From NCBI GenBank assembly GCA_045636025.1, contig JAZTWP010000077.1, positions 1-64,000 on the forward strand: a stretch of DNA of 64,000 bases. Reading direction: 5' to 3'. The DNA comes from UBA1081 sp045636025 (lineage in GTDB: Bacteria; Bacillota; Clostridia; Oscillospirales; Acutalibacteraceae). Below the pieces are notes generated by a model. It did not search any database. It saw only the letters and a program-made list of their open reading frames with translations, and was not told the origin of the DNA. The position numbers were made by a program, and so were the translations under genes. This document shows positions 25,756-34,994 of this stretch, one piece after another (position 1 is the first letter of the stretch; the number at the start of each line of letters is the position of its first letter).

Positions 25756-25787
25756 ATTTGCTATATTAAATGAAAGGATTGATTGTA

Positions 25788-27095
25788 ATGGAAAATTACT
25801 TTCAGCCTGAAATTGAATGTGCTTCCGTTGAAGAAATTAAAAAAATTCAGAGTGAAAAGCTCGTTCGACAGGTAAAAAAAGTTTATGATAATGTTAAATA
25901 TTATCGAAATCTTATGGATGAAAAAGGTGTAACTCCCGACGATATAAAGTCTGTTGATGACCTTTATAAATTACCGTTTCTCACAAAGGCAGATCTTCGT
26001 GATGCATATCCTTACGGACTTCTCGGAACAGATCTTAAAAACTGCGTAAGAATTCATTCAACAAGCGGCACAACAGGCAAGAGAGTTGTTGCTTTTTATA
26101 CTCAGAAAGATATTGATCTTTGGGAAGATTGCTGTGCAAGAGCAATTGTGGCAGCAGGCGGTACAGATGAAGATATCTGTCAGGTAGCATACGGCTATGG
26201 TCTGTTTACTGGCGGTTTCGGTCTCAATGGCGGTTCACAGAAAGTTGGTTGTCTTACGCTTCCTATGTCTTCAGGTAATACTGAAAGACAGATTCAGTTT
26301 ATGCAGGATCTTCATTCAACAATCATCTGTTGTACACCTTCTTATGCGGCATATATCGGTGAAACACTTAAAGAAATGGGGCTTACCCCCGATGATATTG
26401 ATCTTAAAGCAGGTATTTTTGGTGCTGAACCCTGGACAGAAGAAATGCGTCGTGATATAGAAAAATCACTTGGTATCAAGGCATATGATATTTTCGGTCT
26501 TACTGAATCAACCGGTCCGGGTGTTGCATTTGAATGTTCAGAGCAGACCGGTATGCATGTTAACGAAGACCACTTCATTCCTGAAATTATTGATCCCGAT
26601 ACAGGCGAAGTTCTTCCGTTAGGAGAAAAGGGTGAACTTGTTTTCACAAACCTTGACAAGGAAGGGTTCCCCCTTCTCAGATACAGAACAAGAGATATCT
26701 GTGTTCTTTCACGCAATAAGTGTTCCTGCGGCAGAACTCTTATCAAGATGGCTAAACCCATGGGCAGAAGCGACGATATGCTTATCATCCGTGGCGTAAA
26801 CGTATTCCCCTCTCAGATTGAAACAGTTCTTCTCAACGAAGGTTACTCACCTAATTATATGATTGAAGTTGACAGAAAGAACAATGTTGACACACTTGAT
26901 GTATTTGTAGAGCTTAATCCCGACCAGTTTACTGACACAGTAAAGGGTGTTGCTGCAATGGAAAAAGAACTTGCACTTGCTATTACTCAGATGCTCGGTA
27001 TCAAGCCCACAGTTCATCTTGTAGCACCCAAGTCAATTACAAGAAGTGAAGGTAAAGCTGTAAGAGTTGTTGATAAGCGTAAACTTCACGACTGA
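25788..27095 (+). CDS. Phenylacetate--CoA ligase family protein
   Basis: 435-residue adenylate-forming enzyme of the PaaK type. HSTSGTTGKRVVAFYTQ is the ATP-binding loop, FGLTESTGPGVAFEC the A5 region, LLRYRTRDICVLSRNKCSCGR the A7/zinc-like Cys region, and MGRSDDMLIIRGVNVFPSQIE the hinge. AAAGGA lies 9 nt before ATG 25788; the in-frame start at 25770 overlaps it. In gut clostridia such ligases next to an ACT protein are usually tied to aryl-acid metabolism with indolepyruvate ferredoxin oxidoreductase, which is not in this window. Substrate specificity is inferred only. Confidence 0.92.
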   Translation: MENYFQPEIECASVEEIKKIQSEKLVRQVKKVYDNVKYYRNLMDEKGVTPDDIKSVDDLYKLPFLTKADLRDAYPYGLLGTDLKNCVRIHSTSGTTGKRVVAFYTQKDIDLWEDCCARAIVAAGGTDEDICQVAYGYGLFTGGFGLNGGSQKVGCLTLPMSSGNTERQIQFMQDLHSTIICCTPSYAAYIGETLKEMGLTPDDIDLKAGIFGAEPWTEEMRRDIEKSLGIKAYDIFGLTESTGPGVAFECSEQTGMHVNEDHFIPEIIDPDTGEVLPLGEKGELVFTNLDKEGFPLLRYRTRDICVLSRNKCSCGRTLIKMAKPMGRSDDMLIIRGVNVFPSQIETVLLNEGYSPNYMIEVDRKNNVDTLDVFVELNPDQFTDTVKGVAAMEKELALAITQMLGIKPTVHLVAPKSITRSEGKAVRVVDKRKLHD

Positions 27096-27115
27096 TTCAG
27101 AAAGGAGATATAACA

Positions 27116-27541
27116 ATGAGCGTTAAACAGATTTCCGTTTTTATTGAAAACAAAACAGGTAAACTTGCAGAAGTAACAAAATACATTGCTGATAACAATG
27201 TTAATATGAAAGCTCTTTCAGTTGCAGATACTCATGATTTCGGTATTCTCAGAATTATCTGTGAAGATCATACGACGGCATTGAATGTAATCAAAGACGG
27301 TGGATATGTTGCTACTGAAACAGAAGTACTTGCTGTTGAGATTCCTGATTCTCCCGGTGCTCTTGCAGAAATTCTTGAAGTCCTTGCAAAAGCTGATATC
27401 GCTGTTGAATATACTTATGCTTTCCTTTCTGTTAAGAATCTCGGTCATGCATATATGATTTTCAGAGTTGATGACAACGAAAAAGCAAAACTTGCATTAA
27501 ACGGCAACTTCAATGTTGTTGAAGATACTGCAATTTTCTGA
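27116..27541 (+). CDS. Tandem ACT domain protein
   Basis: 141 residues made of two ACT domains (about 1-68 and 70-141: VKQISVFIENKTGKLAEVTK and AVEIPDSPGALAEILEVLAK), the amino-acid-binding regulatory fold. It has no catalytic domain. AAAGGAGATATAACA precedes ATG 27116, 20 nt after the ligase, and this pairing is a recurrent one. It probably senses an aromatic amino acid or branched ligand and regulates the ligase or its partners. Confidence 0.92.
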   Translation: MSVKQISVFIENKTGKLAEVTKYIADNNVNMKALSVADTHDFGILRIICEDHTTALNVIKDGGYVATETEVLAVEIPDSPGALAEILEVLAKADIAVEYTYAFLSVKNLGHAYMIFRVDDNEKAKLALNGNFNVVEDTAIF

Positions 27542-27555
27542 TTGAAACAAAAAAA

Positions 27556-27592
27556 TTACCACAGTTGCCTAAAAAGTAACTGTGGTTTTTTT
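27556..27592. terminator. Bidirectional intrinsic terminator
   Basis: ACCACAGTT (27558-27566) / AACTGTGGT (27578-27586) with an 11-nt loop, T-run on the plus side (27586-27593) and A-run on the other (27548-27555), serving the ACT gene and the facing HTH gene. Confidence 0.88.
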
Positions 27593-28048
27593 TCAGTAGA
27601 TTGAGTCTTCTTTGTCGTCCAGTGCTTTGAGTAAATCGGAAAGCTCTGTTTTTGTGGGTTTTTCAGTCTGAGTCAATTGCTGATAATCAATATTTTGTTT
27701 TGCAAGAGTTTCTGCAATTGCTATGTTTTCTGCTTCTGCAATGCATCTAAGATATTCCATTTCGAGAACAGTTGTTACAGTATGGATTCCCTGATCATCA
27801 AGAGTAGTAAGTTTTTCAAAGACTTGCCTGATAGCATCAGATTCAACAACAGGGTAAACACCGTTGAGGATTCTGATATCAAGAGCTTTGCACATTTTTG
27901 AAACAGTATTGAATGCAGTATTTCCTACACCGTTTTTAAGGGAACTTACAACAGTTGTCATAGGAACACCAAGATCATCTGCAAATTTTTTTGTGCTTGC
28001 ATATTTCAATTTGATGTTGTCTTTGATTAATTGGGTAAGGTCAATCAT
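27593..28048 (-). CDS. Helix-turn-helix regulator, lambda-repressor-like
   Basis: 151 residues. The N-terminal 65 residues form a lambda-repressor-like HTH (YASTKKFADDLGVPMTTVVSSL, then VSKMCKALDIRI). The C-terminal half, with VFEKLTTLDDQGIHTVTTVLEMEYLRC, resembles the helical tail of many small XRE regulators. GAGGT precedes ATG 28048, 14 nt after the alpha-mannosidase stop, so it is probably the last gene of the same transcript and may regulate it. Confidence 0.8.
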   Translation of the reverse strand: MIDLTQLIKDNIKLKYASTKKFADDLGVPMTTVVSSLKNGVGNTAFNTVSKMCKALDIRILNGVYPVVESDAIRQVFEKLTTLDDQGIHTVTTVLEMEYLRCIAEAENIAIAETLAKQNIDYQQLTQTEKPTKTELSDLLKALDDKEDSIY

Positions 28049-28062
28049 TTTTTATATACCTC

Positions 28063-31023
28063 TCACTTGCAGAAATTTATGAAATCTTCAGTGCTGATGC
28101 CGATAGTTGTGATTTCAAAGGGTTTGCAGCAATATTTATCTGTTGTATATTCAGGATTTTCAAGCATATCCATAACAGCAAATGTGCCGATATCTTTAAT
28201 TATTTCGCGTTTGCCGTTCTGCTCTGAAAGTCTGATTACAACATACTCGCCGTTTTCTGAAAGTTTCATTGCCTGAAGATATAATCCGCCGAAGTCAAAA
28301 TTGAATTTAACATCTGCTTTTACAAGAGGAATATTATATTCAAAAGCTTTTTTGTTAATTTCAGCATCAACAAAATTGCCGGAATGGGGAAGAATTATAT
28401 AAGCAAACTCGTGATGACCTATATCAGAAGTAGGGTCTGGTCTTTCTGTTGCACGCAAAAGTGATAATGAAACAGAATCTTTGCCGATTCCGACACCGTA
28501 TTTGCTGTTATTGATAATTGCAACACCGCAATCAGTTTCAGATAAGTCAAACCACTTATGGTGACAGGTTTCATATCTTGCTTTCTGCCATGATGTATTT
28601 TTATTCATTTCGCGTTTGATAAAACCTGCAGAGGTATCGCAGACAAGCTCTCTTGTGAGTATATCGGGGGAAAATTCTACCTTTGCAAGTCGATGCTTTT
28701 CATTCCAGTCTACAATATTTTCAACTTCAATAGCTTTTGAACTTCTGAAAATACGTATAATCATCTTCCACTTGCTCTTTTCAGTTGCAAGTGACAATGA
28801 GAATTCAGCAGTTTCACAGTCTGAGAATGTAAGCGCAACAGGCTCTGCAACCTTTATGAATTCTTCTTTTTTGTCATAATCGGGAAGAATGTCCCATGCG
28901 TCATAAGTGCCCGGATAATCGTGGAAAAGGCGGAGCTTGTTGAAATTGCCTTTTACAAAGTCTCTGTCAAGTTCTTTGTCATAAAGTTTTTCAATACTGC
29001 CGTCTTTATTGAGTTTGATTGAATAATAGGGTGTTTCTATTGAATCTCCAACTGTGAACCAGTTATCTTCTGATTCCTTCTTGCTGATAATTCCTGAATC
29101 AAGAGCTTTGATATCGGGAATGGTAAAATAGCCTTTTTTTCCGAGACGTGTTGTATTTCCGTTTTCGTCTTCAATAAATGTAATAAATTTTCTGTCAAAA
29201 TTCAATGAATTGAAATAACAAGCTGTATCGACATTTATTATTGAATCGAGTTTTTTATCAATTTCATAGTAATCTTCCATGGCATCTCTGCATACAGGTG
29301 TAATATGACTGCCGGGCAGGATATCATGGAACTGATTGATAAGTAATTTTTTGTATATATCCCGCAGTTCTTCTGTGGGATATTTTTTATTTCTGAACAT
29401 ACGTGCAACAGACAGTATTTCTGCATCACGGAGTTTGTTTTCAAGCATTCTGTTGTATTTCTTTATGTCAGATTTTGTTGTGAACGTACCTCTGTGCATT
29501 TCAAGATACAGTTCACCGTCCCAGATATCAAAATTCTTATCTTCGGTGAAGTTATCATGAAGAAATGTTTTTGCTGTAACGTGTCTTGTTTCGGGCACAG
29601 CAGAAAGTTTGTTGAATCTGTGCATAAGTTCAATCATTTCTTCTGTTGCACCGCTGCCACCGTCACCATAGCCGAACATCTGGAGTGTTTCGGTATCAGT
29701 TTCTTTATCCAGGAATGCATCCCAGTTTTCCTGAACCTGAGAAGGCATATTCCATGAAATGAAGTGCGTGGGAGGAACACAGGCAAAGACTTCTGAACCG
29801 TCTATACCTTTCCAGATGAAATTGTTGTGTGGGAAGCGGTTTGTGTCATTCCAAGTGGACATTTTGTTTGAAATAAAATATTTAACGCCTGACTTTTTAA
29901 GAATCTGCGGAAGTATCCAGCTGTTGCCGAAAACATCGGGAAGCCAACAGGAATCAACTGTAAAACCGAATTTTTCTTTATAGTACTGCTGACCGTAGAG
30001 ACATTGTCTTATCAGGCTTTCAGCTGACGGCACATTGCAGTCTGGTTCAACGTACATTGCACCAACGGGTTCAAACTGACCTGAGCTGATTTTTTCTTTC
30101 AGTTCTTCAAATACCTCAGGGTAATATTTTTCAATGGTTTCATAGGTGTACGCCTGAGTATGAGCATATCTGAAGTCAGGATATCTGTCCATAAGTCGCA
30201 TCTGAATAAGAACTGTTCTGAGATTTTTCTGAACAGTATGAATTCTGCGCCAATAATAGGCAATATCAAGATGTGAATGTGATACAAGAGCTACTTTGCC
30301 GTTTGAACCAAATCTTTTGTCTGCGTAGATTTTTTCATCAATGTGATTTTTTGCTTTTATAACATCTTCGTTACTGAATTTTTCAAAATCTATGTAATTG
30401 AGAGCATTATAAAGCTCATTGTTAATATGCGTTCTGAGGTCTTCATTGAAACATTCATTGTTTGCAACATCAAGAAGTAACTCAAAATCGTAAACAAGTG
30501 ACTGTACATCTTCATTGATTGTTGCAAGATATCCGCCTTCAAAAATCTGACGGCAACCTCTTACTGAAAGAGATTCTGGATTTCTTTCATCATCAGGTTT
30601 TGATCTGTTGTAACCTGTTATCTCAAAATGAAGATTGTCAGAATCAATATAAGGGGAGAGAATGAGATTGTCTCTGTTGGGGTCAATACCGCCGACATAC
30701 TTTCCATTGACTTTAACAATCATTTCTGCTGCTGTTTTTAATGAAAATCTGATTTCTCTGCCTTTGTATTTTTCCGGAATAACAACATCAGCTTCAATAA
30801 AAGCAGTACCGTCGGGAGTGAAGTACATATCTCCCTTGTTAAGCGGTCTCGGATTTTTATCGTAGTATTCGAACTGCATTTCAGCCGTCTGTCTTGCTTC
30901 TTTTATAGTAAATGTTGTTATTTCAGTTTTATCTTCATATATGTGTCTTTTCAGCCATCCGAAACGAAGTTCTGTGTATTCTTCAGGACGCATACTTCTT
31001 CTTACAACTTTAATATGAGCCAT
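28063..31023 (-). CDS. Alpha-mannosidase (GH38)
   Basis: 986 residues, cytoplasmic. The catalytic barrel starts near residue 245 with LVSHSHLDIAYYWRR (metal-binding His and Asp); the nucleophile Asp is in CWLPDVFGNSWILPQIL; VEPDCNVPSAESLIRQ and MHRGTFTTKSDIKKYNR are family segments. An N-terminal beta domain precedes the barrel and the large GH38 beta-sandwich domains follow. AAGGAG lies 7 nt before ATG 31023. The product would trim alpha-mannosides from imported N-glycan fragments. Upstream is the NifU-like gene (11 nt gap), downstream the HTH gene (14 nt). Confidence 0.93.
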   Translation of the reverse strand: MAHIKVVRRSMRPEEYTELRFGWLKRHIYEDKTEITTFTIKEARQTAEMQFEYYDKNPRPLNKGDMYFTPDGTAFIEADVVIPEKYKGREIRFSLKTAAEMIVKVNGKYVGGIDPNRDNLILSPYIDSDNLHFEITGYNRSKPDDERNPESLSVRGCRQIFEGGYLATINEDVQSLVYDFELLLDVANNECFNEDLRTHINNELYNALNYIDFEKFSNEDVIKAKNHIDEKIYADKRFGSNGKVALVSHSHLDIAYYWRRIHTVQKNLRTVLIQMRLMDRYPDFRYAHTQAYTYETIEKYYPEVFEELKEKISSGQFEPVGAMYVEPDCNVPSAESLIRQCLYGQQYYKEKFGFTVDSCWLPDVFGNSWILPQILKKSGVKYFISNKMSTWNDTNRFPHNNFIWKGIDGSEVFACVPPTHFISWNMPSQVQENWDAFLDKETDTETLQMFGYGDGGSGATEEMIELMHRFNKLSAVPETRHVTAKTFLHDNFTEDKNFDIWDGELYLEMHRGTFTTKSDIKKYNRMLENKLRDAEILSVARMFRNKKYPTEELRDIYKKLLINQFHDILPGSHITPVCRDAMEDYYEIDKKLDSIINVDTACYFNSLNFDRKFITFIEDENGNTTRLGKKGYFTIPDIKALDSGIISKKESEDNWFTVGDSIETPYYSIKLNKDGSIEKLYDKELDRDFVKGNFNKLRLFHDYPGTYDAWDILPDYDKKEEFIKVAEPVALTFSDCETAEFSLSLATEKSKWKMIIRIFRSSKAIEVENIVDWNEKHRLAKVEFSPDILTRELVCDTSAGFIKREMNKNTSWQKARYETCHHKWFDLSETDCGVAIINNSKYGVGIGKDSVSLSLLRATERPDPTSDIGHHEFAYIILPHSGNFVDAEINKKAFEYNIPLVKADVKFNFDFGGLYLQAMKLSENGEYVVIRLSEQNGKREIIKDIGTFAVMDMLENPEYTTDKYCCKPFEITTIGISTEDFINFCK

Positions 31024-31034
31024 ATGAAATCTCC

Positions 31035-31268
31035 TTATTTATCCCAGAAGAAAGGCTTGTTTCTTACTGCGTTGATTTTTACTTCTTTGTTTAGATCTGT
31101 TTTAATCTGACCTTCTATCCAATTGATGCATCGGTCTAAAATAAGACACTTTGAACATTCACCTTGTACAGAAACGGTAACTATGTTGTCATTTTCAGAA
31201 ATGAACGTTATTTCTCCGCCGTCTCCTTGTATTTTTGGTCTTATTATATTGTTAATATACTTTTCCAT
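31035..31268 (-). CDS. NifU C-terminal-domain-like Fe-S protein
   Basis: 77 residues: IIRPKIQGDGGEITF and VQGECSKCLILDRC give the Nfu pattern RPxxxxDGG...GxCxxC. The CxxC can bind a [4Fe-4S] cluster between two monomers; an additional Cys lies four residues later in CLILDRC, where many Nfu proteins have Ser/Thr. AAGGATGTG precedes ATG 31268. It opens the short operon with the alpha-mannosidase, an unrelated function, so the pairing may be incidental. Confidence 0.82.
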   Translation of the reverse strand: MEKYINNIIRPKIQGDGGEITFISENDNIVTVSVQGECSKCLILDRCINWIEGQIKTDLNKEVKINAVRNKPFFWDK

Positions 31269-31339
31269 CGGATCACATCCTTTATTTTATAATAAAATTT
31301 TGCAATTAAAAAGTCAATCATAATTTCGGATTAATCAGT

Positions 31340-31368
31340 AATAAATAAGGACAAGACAGCATAAAGAT
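31340..31368 (+). promoter_or_regulatory. Possible sigma-E-like promoter of spoIIIA
   Basis: AATAAAT (31340-31346) and CATAAAGAT (31360-31368) loosely resemble mother-cell sigma-E elements with 13 nt between. This is tentative: spoIIIA operons are known to be sigma-E dependent, but the match here is partial. Confidence 0.3.
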
Positions 31369-31390
31369 ATAAAAGGAGTGTGAGATTGAT

Positions 31391-32374
31391 TTGAATACAG
31401 ATGCATTTGATGAAGTAATTTCATATTTGCCGTTGAGAATCAGAAGTATTCTTGAAGGTCTTACTGTCATAATTAAGAAAAATACTTTTGAATTGCGAAT
31501 CCGCGCAAATAAACCTCTTATGCTTTACGGTCAATACGGTATGCTGTTTGTAAAAACAGATAAATCTACCGGAGTGTTCTTTACTGAGGATTGTCTTATC
31601 GTTGATAGTAATGAAATTTCAACGATTATTTCAAGCATATGTAATTATTCGTTATATTCACATCAGGATGATATAGCAAAAGGGTTTCTGACATTCGGAA
31701 ATGGTCACAGAGCGGGAATATGCGGTACTGCTGTTTCAGATAACGGTAAAATCTCAACTGTCAGGGAAATTGATTCTTTGAATATCCGTATAGCTTCACA
31801 TATTGATGTTAAGTTGCCTGAAATTGTAATCAACATAAAAGATTCTTCTGTCTCTGGAATTATTGTATGTGGTCCGCCTTGTAGCGGAAAAACAACATTC
31901 CTGCGCAATATTGCAGAAAAATGTCCGTCATCTTATGCTACGGGATATGTAAAAACAGTAGTTGTTGATGAGCGTTATGAACTGGGACAATTTTCAGGAA
32001 TAAATTGTGATGTGCTTCGCGGTTTTTCAAAATATGACGGAATTATATACGGGACAAGAGTATTGTCACCCGAGCTGATAATCTGTGATGAAATAAGTAC
32101 CGAATGTGAGGCTGAAGAAATAATCAGATGTTGTAATACAGGTATAAAGTTTATTGTCAGTATGCATGCAGAAAATTCTGATTCTGTGTTTTTGCGTCCT
32201 GTCGGTAAAATACTTGCTGACAGCGGTTTTTTTAACTACATAGTTTTTCTTGATAATAATAAGATGTGTAATGATTTTGAAATATTAAAAACAGAGGTGG
32301 TAAAAAATGAGTTATATCGCAATTTTGATGATAATGATGAGTTCGGCAGGAATTGCATTCCTCGTTATCCGTAA
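31391..32374 (+). CDS. spoIIIAA: Stage III sporulation protein AA, ATPase
   Basis: Secretion-type ATPase of the mother-cell-to-forespore channel. 327 residues: FELRIRANKPLMLYG, LTFGNGHRAGICGTAV, the Walker A IVCGPPCSGKTTFLRNIA and Walker B-like PELIICDEI. The start is TTG 31391; AGGAGTG at 31374-31380 is a little far (about 10 nt). The 3' end overlaps spoIIIAB by 68 nt. It is the first of the eight spoIIIA genes. Confidence 0.95.
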   Translation: MNTDAFDEVISYLPLRIRSILEGLTVIIKKNTFELRIRANKPLMLYGQYGMLFVKTDKSTGVFFTEDCLIVDSNEISTIISSICNYSLYSHQDDIAKGFLTFGNGHRAGICGTAVSDNGKISTVREIDSLNIRIASHIDVKLPEIVINIKDSSVSGIIVCGPPCSGKTTFLRNIAEKCPSSYATGYVKTVVVDERYELGQFSGINCDVLRGFSKYDGIIYGTRVLSPELIICDEISTECEAEEIIRCCNTGIKFIVSMHAENSDSVFLRPVGKILADSGFFNYIVFLDNNKMCNDFEILKTEVVKNELYRNFDDNDEFGRNCIPRYP

Positions 32375-32813
32375 AGATATATGCCATTGCAGGATGCTGT
32401 CGGAAACCATCAGTCTTGTTGAATTCATCAGCAGCAGAGCAATTTTTTCAGGTGCGCCGATTTCAGATATATTGAGGAATGTTGCCTTTGAAGACAAACC
32501 GTTACAAAAGCAATTGACAGATGAATTTTTTGCAGAAATCCGGCAAGGAAATGCGGTACCCGATGCATGGAAAAATGCAGTTTTAACAGCTATGGGAAAA
32601 CAGCTGCATATTTATGAATGCGATGTTATTATTCAATACGGAAAAGATATCTGCAACAGCAGTATAGATGATATAAAACGTATTAATTCAAATGCTGTAA
32701 GTGCGTTGATGGATTTTTACAATGTCGCTGTTGAAAACAAAAACAGAAAGTCAAAATCTACTGCTGCAATTGCAATTTCTATCGGAGCAATGATTGTTCT
32801 GATGCTTGCGTGA
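32307..32813 (+). CDS. spoIIIAB: Stage III sporulation protein AB
   Basis: 168 residues, with an N-terminal hydrophobic segment (YIAILMIMMSSAGIAFLVI), a helical type II secretion GspF-like central region (LVEFISSRAIFSGAPISDIL), and a C-terminal hydrophobic segment (AIAISIGAMIVLMLA). The start ATG 32307 has GAGGTGG upstream, so translation begins inside spoIIIAA. Position and family call agree. Confidence 0.93.
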   Translation: MSYIAILMIMMSSAGIAFLVIRKDICHCRMLSETISLVEFISSRAIFSGAPISDILRNVAFEDKPLQKQLTDEFFAEIRQGNAVPDAWKNAVLTAMGKQLHIYECDVIIQYGKDICNSSIDDIKRINSNAVSALMDFYNVAVENKNRKSKSTAAIAISIGAMIVLMLA

Positions 32814-32823
32814 CGGAGGAAAT

Positions 32824-33018
32824 ATGAACGTTGATATATTATTCAAAATCGCTGCTGTCGGAATTATCGTTGCTATACTCAATCAGGTGCTAGTCAGAAG
32901 CGGACGCGATGAGTACACAATGATAACAACACTTGCTGGACTCATTATCGTTCTTATGGTTCTTATTCCGCATCTCAAAGATTTGTTCGATTACATAAAG
33001 TCCGTTTTTGACCTATGA
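32824..33018 (+). CDS. spoIIIAC: Stage III sporulation protein AC
   Basis: 64 residues, two hydrophobic helices (ILFKIAAVGIIVAILNQVLV and TTLAGLIIVLMVLIP), the normal SpoIIIAC size. GGAGG precedes ATG 32824 and decides against the longer frame from 32806. Channel membrane component. Confidence 0.95.
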   Translation: MNVDILFKIAAVGIIVAILNQVLVRSGRDEYTMITTLAGLIIVLMVLIPHLKDLFDYIKSVFDL

Positions 33019-33401
33019 TAAAAATTTTTGTTGTGGTGATTATTTCATCTGTAGTATTTCTTGTAATCAAAAAGAATAATCCTGAATATGCTTTACTTGC
33101 AGAATTGTCTGCTGTTGCTGTTGTTATTTCAGTTATATATCCTGAAATTAAAAACGTTATTGACTTCTTTTTTAACAGCACCAAATACTCATATTATGAT
33201 AAAGTTTATGTGGAACTTGTTGTGAAAATTGTCGGAATTTCGTTGATTTCTCAGCTTACATCGGATGTCTGCAGAGATTCGGGACAGCAGGCACTTGCAT
33301 CCGGTGTGGAACTCGCAGGCAAGCTCGTTATTACAGTTTTTACAATTCCTGTTGCGGGTTCATTGCTGGAATTGGCAGGAGTAATGATAGGTGCAGATTG
33401 A
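33015..33401 (+). CDS. spoIIIAD: Stage III sporulation protein AD
   Basis: 128-residue membrane protein with helices at the N-terminus (IFVVVIISSVVFLVI), middle and C-terminus, and the typical SQLTSDVCRDSGQQALASGVELAGK segment split by the last loop. It overlaps spoIIIAC by 4 nt (ATGA). Confidence 0.95.
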   Translation: MIKIFVVVIISSVVFLVIKKNNPEYALLAELSAVAVVISVIYPEIKNVIDFFFNSTKYSYYDKVYVELVVKIVGISLISQLTSDVCRDSGQQALASGVELAGKLVITVFTIPVAGSLLELAGVMIGAD

Positions 33402-34522
33402 TGAAGTGTAAAGTTATTATCCTTAACGTATGTTTTGTGAGTGTAATGCTGATATGCTTTACAGTAAATACTTTTGCTGAAGTGTCGGATCGCGATGTTC
33501 TGAGTGTTTCTGATGCGATCGAACTTCCTGATGATGTTCAGGATGTGCTTAACAGTATCGGCTTTACAGAATTTACGGCCGAAAAAATCAGCAATATATC
33601 AATTATTGATACGTTCAGGGCTATTATAGATATTTTTAAGGGGAGTTTAAAAAAACCGCTTGAGACGCTCTGCGGGCTGATAGCGCTGATTATAGTTTCT
33701 TCTGCTGGAAGCGGATTTCTGTCGGGGAACAGCTCTATGCGTTTGTATTTTGATACATCAGTTACTATGTTTATAGTTTTACTGGCTTTTTCCGGAGCCG
33801 CTGAATCAATAGATACAGCGGTAGACTCAATGTATACAGGAAGTATATTGATGAAATCTCTTATACCGACAATCGGTACATTGGCTGTTCTTTCAGGATC
33901 GCCGTCAGTGGCAGTCAGTTACAATGCTGTTTCAATGTATTGCGCACAGGCTATTTCTGCATTGTGCAGAGATTTTCTTTCAGTATTTTTAAGTGTATTT
34001 TCTGTTGTTGCAGTTTGCTCCGGCATTAACAATCTTTTTAATTTTACACCAGTCATAAATGCTGTAAAAAAATTTGTGAATGTTATTCTTGGGCTTTGCG
34101 GAACGATTTATACGGGAATTCTGGCTCTCAAAGATGTACTTGCCGTGGGAATTGATAAGGTAGCAGTTAAAGGTGTCAAGTTTGTAATCGGTTCTGCTGT
34201 ACCTGTTGTTGGAAGTGCACTCAGTGAAGGTTTATCGTCAATTATTGCATCAGTTTCATTAATGAGGAATACATACGGTACAATCGGAATAATAGTTGTT
34301 GTAGCAGTAACTTTACCTGCTGTCTGTGAATTGGTGTTATGGATTTTTACATTTATGATATCTTCTTATGCAGCGCAGACGCTCGGACTGGATTCAGCAT
34401 CTGCTATTCTTGAAAATATCAGATATGTTATGTCAATGCTGTTGTCTGTTCTCCTTTTTACAGTTTATATGCTGATAATATCTTCTGCAATGATTATCCT
34501 GCTTGGCGGAAATAAGGCGTAA
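33401..34522 (+). CDS. spoIIIAE: Stage III sporulation protein AE
   Basis: Large polytopic membrane component, about 373 residues, with an N-terminal signal-like segment (VIILNVCFVSVMLICFTVNTFA), a periplasm-like region, then about seven or eight hydrophobic helices; GFLSGNSSMRLYFDT, KFVIGSAVPVVGSALSEG and LGLDSASAILENIRYV are recognisable SpoIIIAE stretches. ATG 33401 overlaps the spoIIIAD stop by one base; TTG 33398 is also in frame. Confidence 0.95.
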   Translation: MKCKVIILNVCFVSVMLICFTVNTFAEVSDRDVLSVSDAIELPDDVQDVLNSIGFTEFTAEKISNISIIDTFRAIIDIFKGSLKKPLETLCGLIALIIVSSAGSGFLSGNSSMRLYFDTSVTMFIVLLAFSGAAESIDTAVDSMYTGSILMKSLIPTIGTLAVLSGSPSVAVSYNAVSMYCAQAISALCRDFLSVFLSVFSVVAVCSGINNLFNFTPVINAVKKFVNVILGLCGTIYTGILALKDVLAVGIDKVAVKGVKFVIGSAVPVVGSALSEGLSSIIASVSLMRNTYGTIGIIVVVAVTLPAVCELVLWIFTFMISSYAAQTLGLDSASAILENIRYVMSMLLSVLLFTVYMLIISSAMIILLGGNKA

Positions 34523-34526
34523 ATTT

Positions 34527-34994
34527 ATGGATGTTATAAAAGAATGGGCATTTACAATCTGTGCAGTTTCAATCGGAAGTGTATTCTGTGTTTTTCTTAT
34601 TCCCGAAGGAAAACTAAAAAAAACTGCTCAATCTGCAATAGCACTTATTTTTCTGCTTCTGATGGTTTCTGTTTTTAATGACAACAGGCTTCCTGATATT
34701 GATAATGTGGTGAATTTTGAATATGGTGATTATTTGGCGGATATTAATGCCGCGGATTATTATATTGACTATGCTGAAAATTTAATTGTAAGTGATGTGA
34801 CGGATCTGCTCGGAAATATATGTGTTTGTGATTTCGTTGTTGAAACTGTTCTAACGAAAATAAGTCAGAGCGAAATTTCTCTTGATTGTATAATCGTCTA
34901 TATCAGTAACGGTGATTCGGATAAAACAATACAAATTCAGAACGCGGTTTTGAATTATTCAGGTATTTTACCCGAGGTGGTGATTGAAAATTGA
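34527..34994 (+). CDS. spoIIIAF: Stage III sporulation protein AF
   Basis: 155 residues from ATG 34527. Two hydrophobic helices (EWAFTICAVSIGSVFCVFLI; SAIALIFLLLMVSVF) are followed by a soluble ring-building-motif-like domain. The family is divergent; order in the operon supports the call. AAGGCG is a poor ribosome binding site, consistent with coupling to spoIIIAE 4 nt upstream. Confidence 0.88.
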   Translation: MDVIKEWAFTICAVSIGSVFCVFLIPEGKLKKTAQSAIALIFLLLMVSVFNDNRLPDIDNVVNFEYGDYLADINAADYYIDYAENLIVSDVTDLLGNICVCDFVVETVLTKISQSEISLDCIIVYISNGDSDKTIQIQNAVLNYSGILPEVVIEN

